A DNA stretch of 64,000 nucleotides, taken from assembly GCF_009649955.1 (NCBI RefSeq), contig NZ_CP045875.1, positions 2,634,501-2,698,500 on the forward strand, written 5' to 3'. Every line of letters starts with the position of its first letter. The stretch's first letter is position 1. Source of the DNA: Heliorestis convoluta. Its GTDB lineage: Bacteria; Bacillota; Desulfitobacteriia; Heliobacteriales; Heliobacteriaceae. Position numbers and translations under genes: made by a program. Below are positions 44,463 through 54,306 of this stretch, piece after piece. The notes beneath the pieces are model-generated. The model was not told where the DNA came from. It worked only from the letters and a program-made list of their open reading frames with translations, and searched no databases.

Positions 44463-45002
44463 TCAAAAAGCACTTCTGAAATCCTTAAATAGAGGTAGTT
44501 GACTATCCTTATAAGACAATATAGGTTCCGTAATTGGCCAATCTATATTTAGAGAATTCCAAAGAAAACCGCTTTCTAGTTCAGGCGAATAAACCGAAGA
44601 CATTTTATAAACAACCGTCGTATCGTCTTCTAAAACTAAATACCCATGGGCAAACCCAGAAGGAATATAAACCAAGTTATGTTTTTCAGCGTCGACATGA
44701 AAACTCACAAATTGACCATATGTAGGTGATGTTTTTCGGACATCCACAGCCACGTCAAAGATACTTCCCCTGACACAATAGATCAACTTAGCTTGTTCTT
44801 TTGGAGGATATTGCAAGTGAAGTCCTCTTAAGACCCCTCTTTGAGAAGTAACCATTAAATCCTCTTTAAAATCATGTGAAATACCAATATTCTTAAATGC
44901 ATCACTATGATATGTCTTAATGGACTCTCCTCTGTGGTCCGTAAAAATATTAGGAATTAACTCCACACATCCTTGGAGGAACGTTTCCCTGAGTTGAAAC
45001 AT
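44463..45002 (-). CDS. RfbC-type NDP-4-keto-6-deoxysugar 3,5-epimerase
   Basis: 179 aa from ATG 45002 with GGGAGG. RmlC-like cupin: RGVLRGLHLQYPP, KLIYCVRGSIFDVAVDVR and VYIPSGFAHGYLVLED with catalytic His. No rmlA, rmlB or rmlD is nearby, and the dehydratase in the operon is CDP-specific, so the substrate is probably the CDP-4-keto-6-deoxyhexose rather than the dTDP sugar. That would produce an L- or inverted 6-deoxyhexose. Confidence 0.8.
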   Translation of the reverse strand: MFQLRETFLQGCVELIPNIFTDHRGESIKTYHSDAFKNIGISHDFKEDLMVTSQRGVLRGLHLQYPPKEQAKLIYCVRGSIFDVAVDVRKTSPTYGQFVSFHVDAEKHNLVYIPSGFAHGYLVLEDDTTVVYKMSSVYSPELESGFLWNSLNIDWPITEPILSYKDSQLPLFKDFRSAF

Positions 45003-45054
45003 CCAGTTACCTCCCTCAATCCATAACCAGGAAATTATCCACATTGTGCTTGTA

Positions 45055-46374
45055 TTAACAATGCCCCTGTAATAATTGAACCCATTTTGATAATCGTGAA
45101 TCCTTCGGATAATATCTGTAAAAATGAAAAAGAGAACTCTTGTTTTTCTCTTTTAATATGTCACTAGTTAAAAGCCATCTTCTCTGAACTTCATTTTTTT
45201 CAGTGGCTTCATTTATATTTTCTAACCAATAAAAAAAACTACGTTCATCTCCTAAACAAGAAAGAAACCAATCAGCTGGATTTTTCCCAAAAACAGTACA
45301 GAAATCAAAGTCCCTTTTTTCTTTATTCAATAAAGAATCGTAAATATCATGTAATTTTGCCACTGTTTTCTCTATCGACAACTCTCTTTTTACCCATTTA
45401 CTAGCATTATCGCCCAATCTTTTTCTTTCTTCTGGATTTTGATATAAAAATCTTATAGCTTGTCCATAAGATTTAACATCTTCTACCACGATTCCCGTAT
45501 CCATATGTCGTACTAAAAATTTCTCAGCAGCTTGATTCAACACAACAGGAGGGATGCCAACTGCCATCGCTTCCAACAACGCATTTTCCGTCGTACCGTA
45601 ATGTTTTGGATTCAAAATATAACTGAATACATCCATCTGTCTCAATTCTTGAGATATACCTTGTATATACCCTTTAAATTCTAGTTGTTCAGTAACCCCA
45701 TGCTCTTGAGCTAACTCTTCAATCCACCGTTTATCTGTACTATCCCCAACCATGACAAACGTGGCTTCACCGATGTTAACAGTTTTTATGTATTCTACAA
45801 ATTTAGGATGCAATTTACAAGGATTCAAGGTACCCACATAACCTATGCGAAACCCTCGGGTTCTATGAGGAATTATACCGCTCAAACCTTTAAAGCCACC
45901 TGAGCTAAAAACGACTTCAGTCTGTTTTTTTAACTCCTCTTCTGACATTTTTCTAAGATAAGGGCTTTCATAGGAATAAGGCGTAGAGAATATAAAGCAA
46001 TGGGGCTCTTTTATAAAAGCCGGTTCTATGACAGGTGGAAAATGGCCGGAATTGTGACTCCAAATAACTAAACGCATCTTTTGTGTTAAGTGACGAACCA
46101 TAAACTCTGCCATAACAGGGTGATGCCACCATTCAACCTGAACGATATCAGCAACACTCATATCTTCACATATCTCTCTCAGAGGCGGTTTTATTTTTAC
46201 TGATACTCCATTATTTTGGGCATAATCAATAAATTGTCTTTGTTCAGGCTCTTCTAGACAGATAATCTTATGTACATACGCATCAGATGTTGAATTGGCG
46301 TGAACAGTTGCATTTGCTAGTACTTTTCCAACGCCACCGCCCATATGGGACGCTATATGCAGTATCTCCGGCAT
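45055..46374 (-). CDS. GT4-type glycosyltransferase
   Basis: 439 aa from ATG 46374 (AGGAGG 6 bases upstream). GT-B fold: MPEILHIASHMGGGVGKVLA at the start, RIGYVGTLNPCKLHPKFVEY and FVMVGDSTDKRW in the donor-binding half, and E-N-A-L-L-E-A-M-A-V-G as the retaining E-x7-E motif. An extra 80-residue C-terminal tail is unusual. Likely transfers the sugar made by the adjacent CDP-sugar genes. Confidence 0.8.
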   Translation of the reverse strand: MPEILHIASHMGGGVGKVLANATVHANSTSDAYVHKIICLEEPEQRQFIDYAQNNGVSVKIKPPLREICEDMSVADIVQVEWWHHPVMAEFMVRHLTQKMRLVIWSHNSGHFPPVIEPAFIKEPHCFIFSTPYSYESPYLRKMSEEELKKQTEVVFSSGGFKGLSGIIPHRTRGFRIGYVGTLNPCKLHPKFVEYIKTVNIGEATFVMVGDSTDKRWIEELAQEHGVTEQLEFKGYIQGISQELRQMDVFSYILNPKHYGTTENALLEAMAVGIPPVVLNQAAEKFLVRHMDTGIVVEDVKSYGQAIRFLYQNPEERKRLGDNASKWVKRELSIEKTVAKLHDIYDSLLNKEKRDFDFCTVFGKNPADWFLSCLGDERSFFYWLENINEATEKNEVQRRWLLTSDILKEKNKSSLFHFYRYYPKDSRLSKWVQLLQGHC

Positions 46375-46508
46375 GGCCATCCTCCTGAAAAAGATCTATT
46401 TAACTCTATTTAAAAAACATTGGGTGCGTAAGTGATAACCACCTTTTCATTTATAGATTTATCGATTATAAATGAGTTGTTCTCTTGCAATAATTCCCAA
46501 AATGCTGT

Positions 46509-47423
46509 TTAGGGGGAAACATACCTATTTTTATCATATGTTAAAATCAATTCTAACCCTTTTTTTAAGTCAACCATTTCTTGATTTTCTAAAATATTTT
46601 TAGCAATGGGTTTTACTTTCATAATTTCTCGTTTTCTGTAAGGGCGTTTTCCCCAATGAATATTTAGCTCTTTTCCCGTTACTTCAGTAACAAACTGGGC
46701 TACTTCTTTCAAAGTATATACCTTTTCAGGAGCAACCATATAGGTTTCTTCCTCATGAGCTTGTAAATCTTTTACTCTCTCGTGAGCAAGTTTAAATGCT
46801 TTAACTACGTCATCAATAAAAACAAGCCCTAACTCTTGATCTCCCGTTGACATCTCAAGGTACTCTTGCGTCTTTGAAATCTTTAATAAAAGCGGTAATA
46901 CTTTATTTCTAGGATCATTTTTTCCATAAGTATCACATATTTTAAGAGTAAGCATACGCAATTGACTAGTATTAATATAATACTTTGCTAATACCTGGAA
47001 ACACTCTTTTGTTGCTGCATATAGATTAACGGGATCGTAGTTTACTCCCCCATAATTTTGCCAGTGTGTTCCTGCGTAAATTATATGCTTTGTTCCTGCC
47101 TTAGCCGCTGCATCTAAAATATGAGTTCCTAGAAGGATATTTGAGTTTATCAAAGGTGTAATATCCTGAGTTTCATGATCTGAAATAAAAAATGTAGCTA
47201 AGTGAAAGACACTTTCAATGCAATTTTTAAAAAATATATTATTAAAAACTTCACCTTTTTCATCTATTGTATGAACAGTAACTTTGTCTAGTAAATCACT
47301 AATCAGGTAATTATCTGACGAAGGTCGCATCGTGATATGTACGTCGTAACCATCTAATATTAATGATCTGGTAATATGCGAACCTATATATCCAGTTGCT
47401 CCCGTTACCAGTACTTTACTCAT
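46509..47423 (-). CDS. NAD(P)-dependent sugar epimerase/reductase (SDR)
   Basis: 304 aa extended SDR: VLVTGATGYIGSHITRSL (GxxGxxG), IYAGTHWQNYGG and YAATKE (YxxxK), LTLKICDTYGKNDPRNKVLP. It resembles the reductases that finish CDP-6-deoxy or 3,6-dideoxy sugars (CDP-abequose or paratose synthase type), and would complete the rfbF/rfbG/epimerase pathway. Product stereochemistry cannot be read from sequence. Confidence 0.75.
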   Translation of the reverse strand: MSKVLVTGATGYIGSHITRSLILDGYDVHITMRPSSDNYLISDLLDKVTVHTIDEKGEVFNNIFFKNCIESVFHLATFFISDHETQDITPLINSNILLGTHILDAAAKAGTKHIIYAGTHWQNYGGVNYDPVNLYAATKECFQVLAKYYINTSQLRMLTLKICDTYGKNDPRNKVLPLLLKISKTQEYLEMSTGDQELGLVFIDDVVKAFKLAHERVKDLQAHEEETYMVAPEKVYTLKEVAQFVTEVTGKELNIHWGKRPYRKREIMKVKPIAKNILENQEMVDLKKGLELILTYDKNRYVSP

Positions 47424-47536
47424 TTTATATCACCCAGTTTTCGAACAAGCCCACTGAGAAGTAAGCTAATATAATCTCTAAACGTTCACCCTTTAATAGA
47501 CTAATTGGTGGAATTAGTTGAAATCGTTATCTATGA

Positions 47537-48271
47537 CTATTTGACTCTCTTTAAATATCCATCTATAGCAGATGTTATAACAAGCTTATTGTGAATACTC
47601 TCGTCTATAATGAAGTTTTCGTTTTCTTTAATAAACTCATGGACAGCTGTCCAAGGATTATTATCTACCCCCCAGGGTCTATTATCACAAAACTCGTTAG
47701 GTTCAAACTGGATAGATGTATCAAATACAACTAAATAAGAACCCTTACTTACAAAATTGGAGTAAATATCTAGCTCTTTTTTAACATGTTCATGAGTATG
47801 ACATGAATCTAAAAAAACCATTATGTTTTTTTTGTTTGAAGATATTTTAGTTACGTAGTTTAATGTTTTTTCTTCTACTGAAGAGCCTTCTATCATTTTA
47901 ATTCTCTTACTCATTGGATGACTCATTATTCTTTTTAAATTATGTTCTCTAATTTCAATATCTATTCCCAATACTTCTCCAGTATTTCCAAGAAGCTCAA
48001 GAATCGAAGCAGCATGTATAATGCTACCACCATGAGCGATTCCGGTTTCAATAATTAAATCTGGTTTAACCTCCCATATCAATTCTTGTATAGCCATTAT
48101 ATCGTTAGGCAACTGAATAATTGGCACACCCATCCATTTGTGATTATATACATATTTGTGTTTTGTATTAAATCGCATCCATTTGTTGGATATCTCTTTC
48201 ATCTCTTTATCTTTAGCCATTTCTTTTATAGCTTCATTTCTCTCTATGTCAAATTTTTTTATTTCATCCAT
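47537..48271 (-). CDS. CmcI/cephalosporin-hydroxylase-family methyltransferase
   Basis: 244 aa. WMGVPIIQLPNDIMAIQELI, DLIIETGIAHGGSIIHAAS (SAM-binding loop), VLGIDIEIREHN, MVFLDSCHTHEHV and FDTSIQFEPN match the CmcI family. Despite the name, members near rhamnosyl/glycan genes are O-methyltransferases. Likely methylates a sugar of the flagellin glycan. Start ATG 48271. Confidence 0.8.
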   Translation of the reverse strand: MDEIKKFDIERNEAIKEMAKDKEMKEISNKWMRFNTKHKYVYNHKWMGVPIIQLPNDIMAIQELIWEVKPDLIIETGIAHGGSIIHAASILELLGNTGEVLGIDIEIREHNLKRIMSHPMSKRIKMIEGSSVEEKTLNYVTKISSNKKNIMVFLDSCHTHEHVKKELDIYSNFVSKGSYLVVFDTSIQFEPNEFCDNRPWGVDNNPWTAVHEFIKENENFIIDESIHNKLVITSAIDGYLKRVK

Positions 48272-48542
48272 TTTTTCTCCCCCATATTCAGAATATCATC
48301 AGGATAGTTACTTACCAGAATTTTGAGGCTCTTTGATATTTTATGTGGGTATTCGAAAAGATATCGCAATGAGCTTACTCACAACATCAAACTAAGACCA
48401 CTCGCAACCCCAGTAGATCAAAGTAATAAAATTCCTGCTTAAGCGATAACCTCTGGCTTTTCTCTTAACTGATTGAATGACATTAATGGATACATTCAGG
48501 CAAGCTATGCTGCTGTTACCTCACTTTTGCAAACTTTTAAGG
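48272..48542. other. Intergenic region, no gene recognised
   Basis: 270 bases between the CmcI-like gene and the stop of the first radical SAM gene. I see a promoter-like AT-rich stretch but no conserved element. Confidence 0.3.
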
Positions 48543-49568
48543 TTATTCAGCATCATTCATTAGAATTTTAATTTTATCTGCATACTTGTCTATGTCATCT
48601 TCTTTATGGTACATAGCTGTCATATTGCCACATTCTTTACATACTGATATACTATTTCTTTCCCCATTTAAATGTTGTAATCTTAACCTTCTTACTTTTT
48701 CACCGTTCCACATATCTATGATTTTCTCATTTCTAAAGTTGCCTACCGAAAAACTTAAAGGTAGCCCTAAGGTAACACAGGGATAGATATTGCAATCAGC
48801 GTCTGCATATAATGAATAAAATAACAATGGACAAACTCTAGATACTACGGCAGGCTCGTTATACATAGTTCTCGTAGTATTTACAATTCCTTCACAATCT
48901 CCTGTTAAGGGTTGACAATCACTCAAATGTTCAATAAAAATTTCATCGCATATACTTCCAAACATTTCATAAAATTTTTTATCTTCTCCTTCTCCCAAGC
49001 AGGCATCTATGATTTTTATATATACTTTACATTGTCCTCTATTCTCATAAAAATATTTTATATTAGATTTGAACTCTTCAAAGTTGACGTTACATTTACA
49101 AACTTTTTTGTATTTTTCTGAAGATAGTCCCTCAAGAGATATTTTTAGACTATCTAACCCAGCATCAATTAGCTTATGTGTTATCTCTTTATTTAATAAT
49201 GATGCATTTGAATACATCTCCACTCTATCAGATACATTATTATCTTTTAAATATTTTATCATATTTGGTAACTTTTCATTAAGAAGTGGTTCTCCCATTC
49301 CTGAAAAAACAATAAGTTTTAACCTTTGAGGAAATTCTAGTAGTTGATCTGCCAAAGAGATAAGTTCTTCATATTCCATATTCTTAAACTTAAATCCAGT
49401 TTCTAAAACTTTGTTTTTATCTAAAGAATGAGTACAGTAAAAACACTTGAAATTGCAAATCTGCGAGGCAGAAATTGTTATTCTATAGGGACCACTCAAT
49501 GGTAATACTTCCCCTAACTGTATTCTTTCTTTTACATACGCCGGATTAATTACAGCTCTCATACTCAC
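48543..49568 (-). CDS. Radical SAM/SPASM protein 1
   Basis: 341 aa. ISASQICNFKCFYCTHSLDK carries CxxxCxxC for the SAM-binding [4Fe-4S] cluster; C-terminal cysteines (CPLLFYSLYADADCNIYPC; VCKECGN) form a SPASM-like domain for extra clusters. Such enzymes modify peptides or sugars by radical chemistry. It shares its architecture with the gene at 50645 (about one third identical by eye). Location in a flagellin glycosylation locus suggests a sugar or flagellin substrate. Confidence 0.8.
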   Translation of the reverse strand: MSMRAVINPAYVKERIQLGEVLPLSGPYRITISASQICNFKCFYCTHSLDKNKVLETGFKFKNMEYEELISLADQLLEFPQRLKLIVFSGMGEPLLNEKLPNMIKYLKDNNVSDRVEMYSNASLLNKEITHKLIDAGLDSLKISLEGLSSEKYKKVCKCNVNFEEFKSNIKYFYENRGQCKVYIKIIDACLGEGEDKKFYEMFGSICDEIFIEHLSDCQPLTGDCEGIVNTTRTMYNEPAVVSRVCPLLFYSLYADADCNIYPCVTLGLPLSFSVGNFRNEKIIDMWNGEKVRRLRLQHLNGERNSISVCKECGNMTAMYHKEDDIDKYADKIKILMNDAE

Positions 49569-49724
49569 ACCTCTTTTTTAGTATTTAATCTATACAATTT
49601 ATATACCCGACTAGTGCAGCGTCCCATAAATTCGTTGATGTATAAAAACTAAGCCAAAAGAACAGTTGGAATAAAATGGTTTTTGAGGGATTTTGTCAAT
49701 TTATGTCGTATTTAGTCATCATGA

Positions 49725-50330
49725 AAATGACGATCGGGCGATGAGACCCAAACAGTAACCAAATGGCGAGATCGATTTATTCAGTCCGATTTTAGCATTA
49801 AAGGACTTCACGACTTACCACGCTCTGGGGCCCCTTTAAATTTTCTATTGTTGAATTAATATCTATAGCCTGTGATGCCCCTTGTAATTATGGTTTCGAT
49901 ACTTACTCAGACTGGACCATCACGATACTCACAGAAGCTACCGCAGAAAGGCATCAATTAGCACAGGAAAAGTAGTAGCTCATTGTAGCTCAACTCGCAA
50001 AGGCGAAGACCTTGTTGCTTTCATGGAAACAGTGGCTGAAGCTTACAAAGACGTGCCAAAAATTCATGTTGTTTGGGACAATCTCAATATACATTATGAT
50101 GGTGCTTCAAATAGATGGACTGAATTTAATGCTCGTCATGACAATAAGTTTGTTTTTCATTACACCCCAATTCACGCGTCTTGGATCAACCAAGTAGAAA
50201 TCTTTTTCTCTATCTTGCACCGCCGTTGCTTACGCTGGAGTGATTGAAGAATTGAAAGAAAGCGTGATGCAGTTTATCCTTAATTGGAACACAACTGAAG
50301 GTCATCCATTTAACTGGTCCTTCCGAGGTT
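49725..50330 (+). pseudogene. IS630-family transposase remnant
   Basis: Pieces in several frames: RDETQTVTKWRDRFIQSDF, then HDLPRSGAPLNF (helix-turn-helix part), YSDWTITILTEATAERHQLA, HVVWDNLNIHYDG (catalytic D with DN) and HYTPIHASWINQVEIFFSIL (final E region). At least two frameshifts and missing parts. It splits the two radical SAM genes. Confidence 0.8.
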
Positions 50331-50366
50331 ACCCAATGCAGGATAAGAAACAGGAGGTGGCTTAAA

Positions 50367-50555
50367 ATGCCAAGCAAATTAATGAAAGAACTGTTGAAGT
50401 ACGAATGTCCTGAAATAAAAGAACACCTTGATGGTTCTTTTGAATTAGAAATGGTTGATCGTGGTAAGTGGCAACCTACTCCTTATAGGGGAACGACTAT
50501 TCAATTGTTAGATCTTTTGACACAACAATTCTCGTTTACCTTGGCAAAATTCTAG
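50367..50555 (+). CDS. Unknown 62-aa protein
   Basis: 62 aa, MPSKLMKELLKYECPEIKEH... with the centre DRGKWQPTPYRGTTIQLLDL. Strong ribosome site (AGGAGGTGG, 7 bases from ATG 50367), directly after the IS630 remnant and in the same direction. No family recognised. It could be a passenger of the insertion sequence. Confidence 0.4.
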   Translation: MPSKLMKELLKYECPEIKEHLDGSFELEMVDRGKWQPTPYRGTTIQLLDLLTQQFSFTLAKF

Positions 50556-50644
50556 AAATATCAACTTGTTTGCTAAACAAGGTTTAGTAAATTAATAATT
50601 AGTCAATGCAAATGCAAATTTTTGCATTACAATATCTAGTGACT

Positions 50645-51703
50645 TTAGGTGTTGTAATGTTTTAATAAGCTTTTTTTAACAGAATCAATATTATCATATC
50701 TTTGATTTGTATAGGTAGGAGCACAACATCTTCCACAGACTTGATGATGGTATCTCTTTTCTTGCAAATGCATGACCCTAAATAAATTTAGCTTTTTACT
50801 ATTCCATACGTCAACTAGAGAGTTCTCAACTACATTCCCAAAGATTATTTTTCCTTCTATGTCGTTGCAACAAGGAGATATACTTCCATCAGCGGCAATA
50901 TTTAACGAGTAAAACGGGCTACTACAGACATCTACATTATCACATTTTTCACCCATCATATTAATAAGCTCTTTCTTTCCTTTGTCTTTTATTGCCACAT
51001 AATTTTTATTCTCAATTAAATGTTCGATTGAAATTTCATCACAAATATTTCCGAATATCTGATAAAACTTTTCAGTCTCATTTGATACTATATTATCTAA
51101 AATCTTAATAAAAACTTTGCAATTTCCTCGGTTTTTATAAAAATCCTCAATATTTCTCACGAATTCATAAAAATTAATCTTGTATCCACAAGTATCAAAT
51201 ATTTGTTTTTCTGATATCCCTTGAATAGAGATTCGTAATACATCCAATCCGGAACTAATAAGATTTTTATTTAATTGTGGTGTAAGTAGAGATCCGTTAG
51301 TAATAATTTTTACCATATTACAAGCACCAGATGACTTTGCCAAATAAACCATCTCTGTAATTTTTTTGTTTATCAAAGGTTCCCCAAACCTCGATAAATT
51401 AATAGCTTTAACTTGCCTTGGAAATATTAAAGCATCTTTTATAAGTTTTTCAAAAATAGAATACTCCATTACTTTATTCATGTGTCCAAGTTTTTTTATT
51501 TCTTCTTGCATATTGCCATGAAAACAGTAAAAACATCTGAAGTTGCAAACGCTTGAAGGTTCTATTAAAAGTGATATAGGTGTGTCCAATGGAACAACAT
51601 CTGCTAATCTTATACGTTCACCCTCACACCACTTAGACATTTTTGCCTTCAAATACTTCCCTCCCTCAAATGCTCCGTTACTCCTTTGCCTCGCTAAACT
51701 CAC
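50645..51703 (-). CDS. Radical SAM/SPASM protein 2
   Basis: 352 aa. EPSSVCNFRCFYCFHGNMQ has the CxxxCxxC cluster; C-terminal SPASM cysteines in SSPFYSLNIAADGSISPCCN and VCGRCCAPTY. The order and spacing of conserved blocks (FGEPLINKKI, NGSLLTPQLNKNLISSGLD, ISIQGIS) parallel protein 1, so the pair arose by duplication. It differs in the extra N-terminal 20 residues and the CC motifs. Likely acts on the same glycan or peptide pathway. Confidence 0.8.
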   Translation of the reverse strand: MSLARQRSNGAFEGGKYLKAKMSKWCEGERIRLADVVPLDTPISLLIEPSSVCNFRCFYCFHGNMQEEIKKLGHMNKVMEYSIFEKLIKDALIFPRQVKAINLSRFGEPLINKKITEMVYLAKSSGACNMVKIITNGSLLTPQLNKNLISSGLDVLRISIQGISEKQIFDTCGYKINFYEFVRNIEDFYKNRGNCKVFIKILDNIVSNETEKFYQIFGNICDEISIEHLIENKNYVAIKDKGKKELINMMGEKCDNVDVCSSPFYSLNIAADGSISPCCNDIEGKIIFGNVVENSLVDVWNSKKLNLFRVMHLQEKRYHHQVCGRCCAPTYTNQRYDNIDSVKKSLLKHYNT

Positions 51704-51755
51704 TATTTCGCGTTTGTAGCTTCTGTTAGTTTCTTTGTGTAGGCAGTATTATCTT

Positions 51756-54296
51756 TTATTCTGATACGATTTTAATAACATAATCTTTTACCATAACTTT
51801 GTTAAAAACATCATTTTTGTTTACTACCGTATTGGTATCTATTATTTTTTTTATATAATTTAATGTGTTTTCATCAGTTTGATGATATTCCGGCATTATA
51901 TTTTTCATAATATAGGCTTTTTCTTGTAGATTCTTATGCAATATATTTATATCAATATAACTTTTTATATCATGATCACTAGAAATATTTATGCCCATCA
52001 TTTGCAAAAGAGACCTTGCATCATAATTGTTTCTAACTTTTAAAAGCAAATTACCATCAGGCTTTAATAGCCTCAAAACATTATCAAGCAGTTTGTACGG
52101 ATCTTTATAAAAGTTTAGTGGATTACCAATGAGAATATAATCAAATTTACTATTGGTATAATGTTCATGCAGATATTCGATCCGATCAACTATAACATCA
52201 CCTTCGCATATGGTTTTTAAATCCAACCAATACTTCGCTTCAGTTGTAAACGCCGAAAGTTTGGCATCAAAAACATCAGCATACCTAAGCTTATTTTTTA
52301 ATTCTAAGATTGGGGTTCCACATCGCACGTCAACGCCTAGAATTTCTGGTTTGACATTCCCACACTTTTCTTTATGATTAATTAAAGAAATCATGGTAAA
52401 TTCAAAATTGTTAACATCTTCCCATGCATCAATCCCATAATATTTTTGAAAAAAGTTACCTCGACCTTTTTCTAACATATTCATCTTTTCCTGTTGATTA
52501 GATCCTGTAACACCAGCATGATGTACAAAAACGTCTTTGCATAAAATAGCTTTGTATCCAGCACGCCGAACTCTAAACGTTAAGTCATCATCACTAAAAT
52601 CATGATGAAAACCGTAATCCAGTTTTCCTACGATATCCCAACACTCTTTTTTAAAAAAAGTAACTGCATTAATAAGTCTTAATCGTTCTTCCCACTTTCT
52701 TCTATCTGAAATATTATATTTTTCAGCTTTTGCATGTAACTCATCAATAGTATTGAATTTTAGATCTACACTTTGATAATTGCTAATATTATCTGATACA
52801 GGAACAATAAAGCCAATACGTTTATCAGATTTAGCACATTTAATCATATTTGTTAGCCAGTTTTTGGTTACAATTACGTCATTAGGAACACCAACGCTGT
52901 ATTTACCTTTCATCCACTCAAAGCCAATAATTCCACCATATGAAGCGCCTTTATTCTCCGTAACTTTAACAATTTTTTTTCTGTTGTGAGGTACAGATCG
53001 AAAATACTCATAAGTACCATCGGATGATCCATTATCAACTAATATAAGTTCATAATCTATATCTTTGGTGTTCTTAAGAATACTCTCAACACATATCTTT
53101 GTATACTTTTCTAAATTATTATACGCTAGAACTACAATACTAACTTCTGGTGAATCTTCATCAAGTAAAAGTCTACATGTGTTTTTTCGGTTTAAATATA
53201 TATCATCAGAGATTGTTGGCATTAGTTTAGTTTCAGTATTTTTTATTAAAATTTCACAGTCTTCAGATGTTTCATGAAGTTTCAAGATTTCTTTTAAACT
53301 TTGTCTTATTTTTTCAATCATTTTTTCGTCTTTTGTTAAAGTTAACGCAATTATATAATATTCCTTTGCACTTTTATAATCGAGCTTCAATTTATGTGTA
53401 TATGCTAAGTTATAAATTAAGTCAAAATTCTTTCTATACAATAGACGTCCTTCTTTAAAAATAGTTATAGCTTCTTCAAGATTACCCTCTACTAGAGAGG
53501 TTATTCCTTTAATTAAATATAACCCAACATCATTATCTGTTATCTTTTCAACCTTTTTAATTATTTCCTTAATTTCATCATGCACACCTTGTTCTAGTAA
53601 TGCATGAATATCGTTCGAAAAATGCTTTTTTATATAATCTATGTCGTAATTATTATTATTCATAGACTTATTATTGTCTTCTGACATTTCTTTTTTATGC
53701 TTTTCAAAAATCTCTAATATATTATTTTTAACTTCAACATAGTTTTCTTCTATATATTTTACTTTTTCTAATATTTTTCCTGCATTAAAGCCATCTTTAT
53801 CTATAAATACATTTTTTAGATTTAATAATTCTAGTGATTGCTCATTTGCAAACAACGATAAAAAAGGCTTTTCTAAAATTAATGAGTACAACAATAACTC
53901 CTCATTCATGATAATAGAGATCTCTGATTCACGTAATTTGCAGATAACACCTAGGTCAACTTCTGTATTTTCCATGTACTGTATTGATGTGTCTCTGAAT
54001 ACTTCTACAAATCTTTTACACGATTCTGTGTCTATTGATTGTGAATTAAAAACAAATGTTTTGTATCCTCTATTTGTTAAAATTTGTAGAGCTATTTCTA
54101 ATTGTTCGATCAATGAATACTTAAGTTCTTTTTCTATATTTTCATTAATACAAAAATTAAGGAAAATTTGTTTTTCTTTAGGAGGATGCTCTTTAATTGA
54201 TTTATTTAATTCAGTTAATCTATTCTCTAAGTTTTTGGTGTCGACCTTATCGGTTAGTATTTGCGATAAAACCTGTACATTCATTTCCAGTTGCAT
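51756..54296 (-). CDS. Large TPR/GT2/methyltransferase-like fusion protein
   Basis: 846 aa from ATG 54296 (AGGGGTG 5 bases upstream; ATG 54314 overlaps the previous gene). Residues 1-200 are unrecognised, 240-345 TPR-like helices, 370-625 a GT-A family 2 domain (VSIVVLAYNNLEKYTKICVE, ILVDNGSSDGT, GVPNDVIVTKNWL, FSDDDLTFRVRRAGYKA) and about 640-800 a Rossmann methyltransferase-like region (NVLRLLKPDGNLLLKVRN). Proteins of this build in flagellin loci add or elongate glycans on filament proteins. Confidence 0.8.
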   Translation of the reverse strand: MQLEMNVQVLSQILTDKVDTKNLENRLTELNKSIKEHPPKEKQIFLNFCINENIEKELKYSLIEQLEIALQILTNRGYKTFVFNSQSIDTESCKRFVEVFRDTSIQYMENTEVDLGVICKLRESEISIIMNEELLLYSLILEKPFLSLFANEQSLELLNLKNVFIDKDGFNAGKILEKVKYIEENYVEVKNNILEIFEKHKKEMSEDNNKSMNNNNYDIDYIKKHFSNDIHALLEQGVHDEIKEIIKKVEKITDNDVGLYLIKGITSLVEGNLEEAITIFKEGRLLYRKNFDLIYNLAYTHKLKLDYKSAKEYYIIALTLTKDEKMIEKIRQSLKEILKLHETSEDCEILIKNTETKLMPTISDDIYLNRKNTCRLLLDEDSPEVSIVVLAYNNLEKYTKICVESILKNTKDIDYELILVDNGSSDGTYEYFRSVPHNRKKIVKVTENKGASYGGIIGFEWMKGKYSVGVPNDVIVTKNWLTNMIKCAKSDKRIGFIVPVSDNISNYQSVDLKFNTIDELHAKAEKYNISDRRKWEERLRLINAVTFFKKECWDIVGKLDYGFHHDFSDDDLTFRVRRAGYKAILCKDVFVHHAGVTGSNQQEKMNMLEKGRGNFFQKYYGIDAWEDVNNFEFTMISLINHKEKCGNVKPEILGVDVRCGTPILELKNKLRYADVFDAKLSAFTTEAKYWLDLKTICEGDVIVDRIEYLHEHYTNSKFDYILIGNPLNFYKDPYKLLDNVLRLLKPDGNLLLKVRNNYDARSLLQMMGINISSDHDIKSYIDINILHKNLQEKAYIMKNIMPEYHQTDENTLNYIKKIIDTNTVVNKNDVFNKVMVKDYVIKIVSE

Positions 54297-54306
54297 AAAA
54301 ACACCC

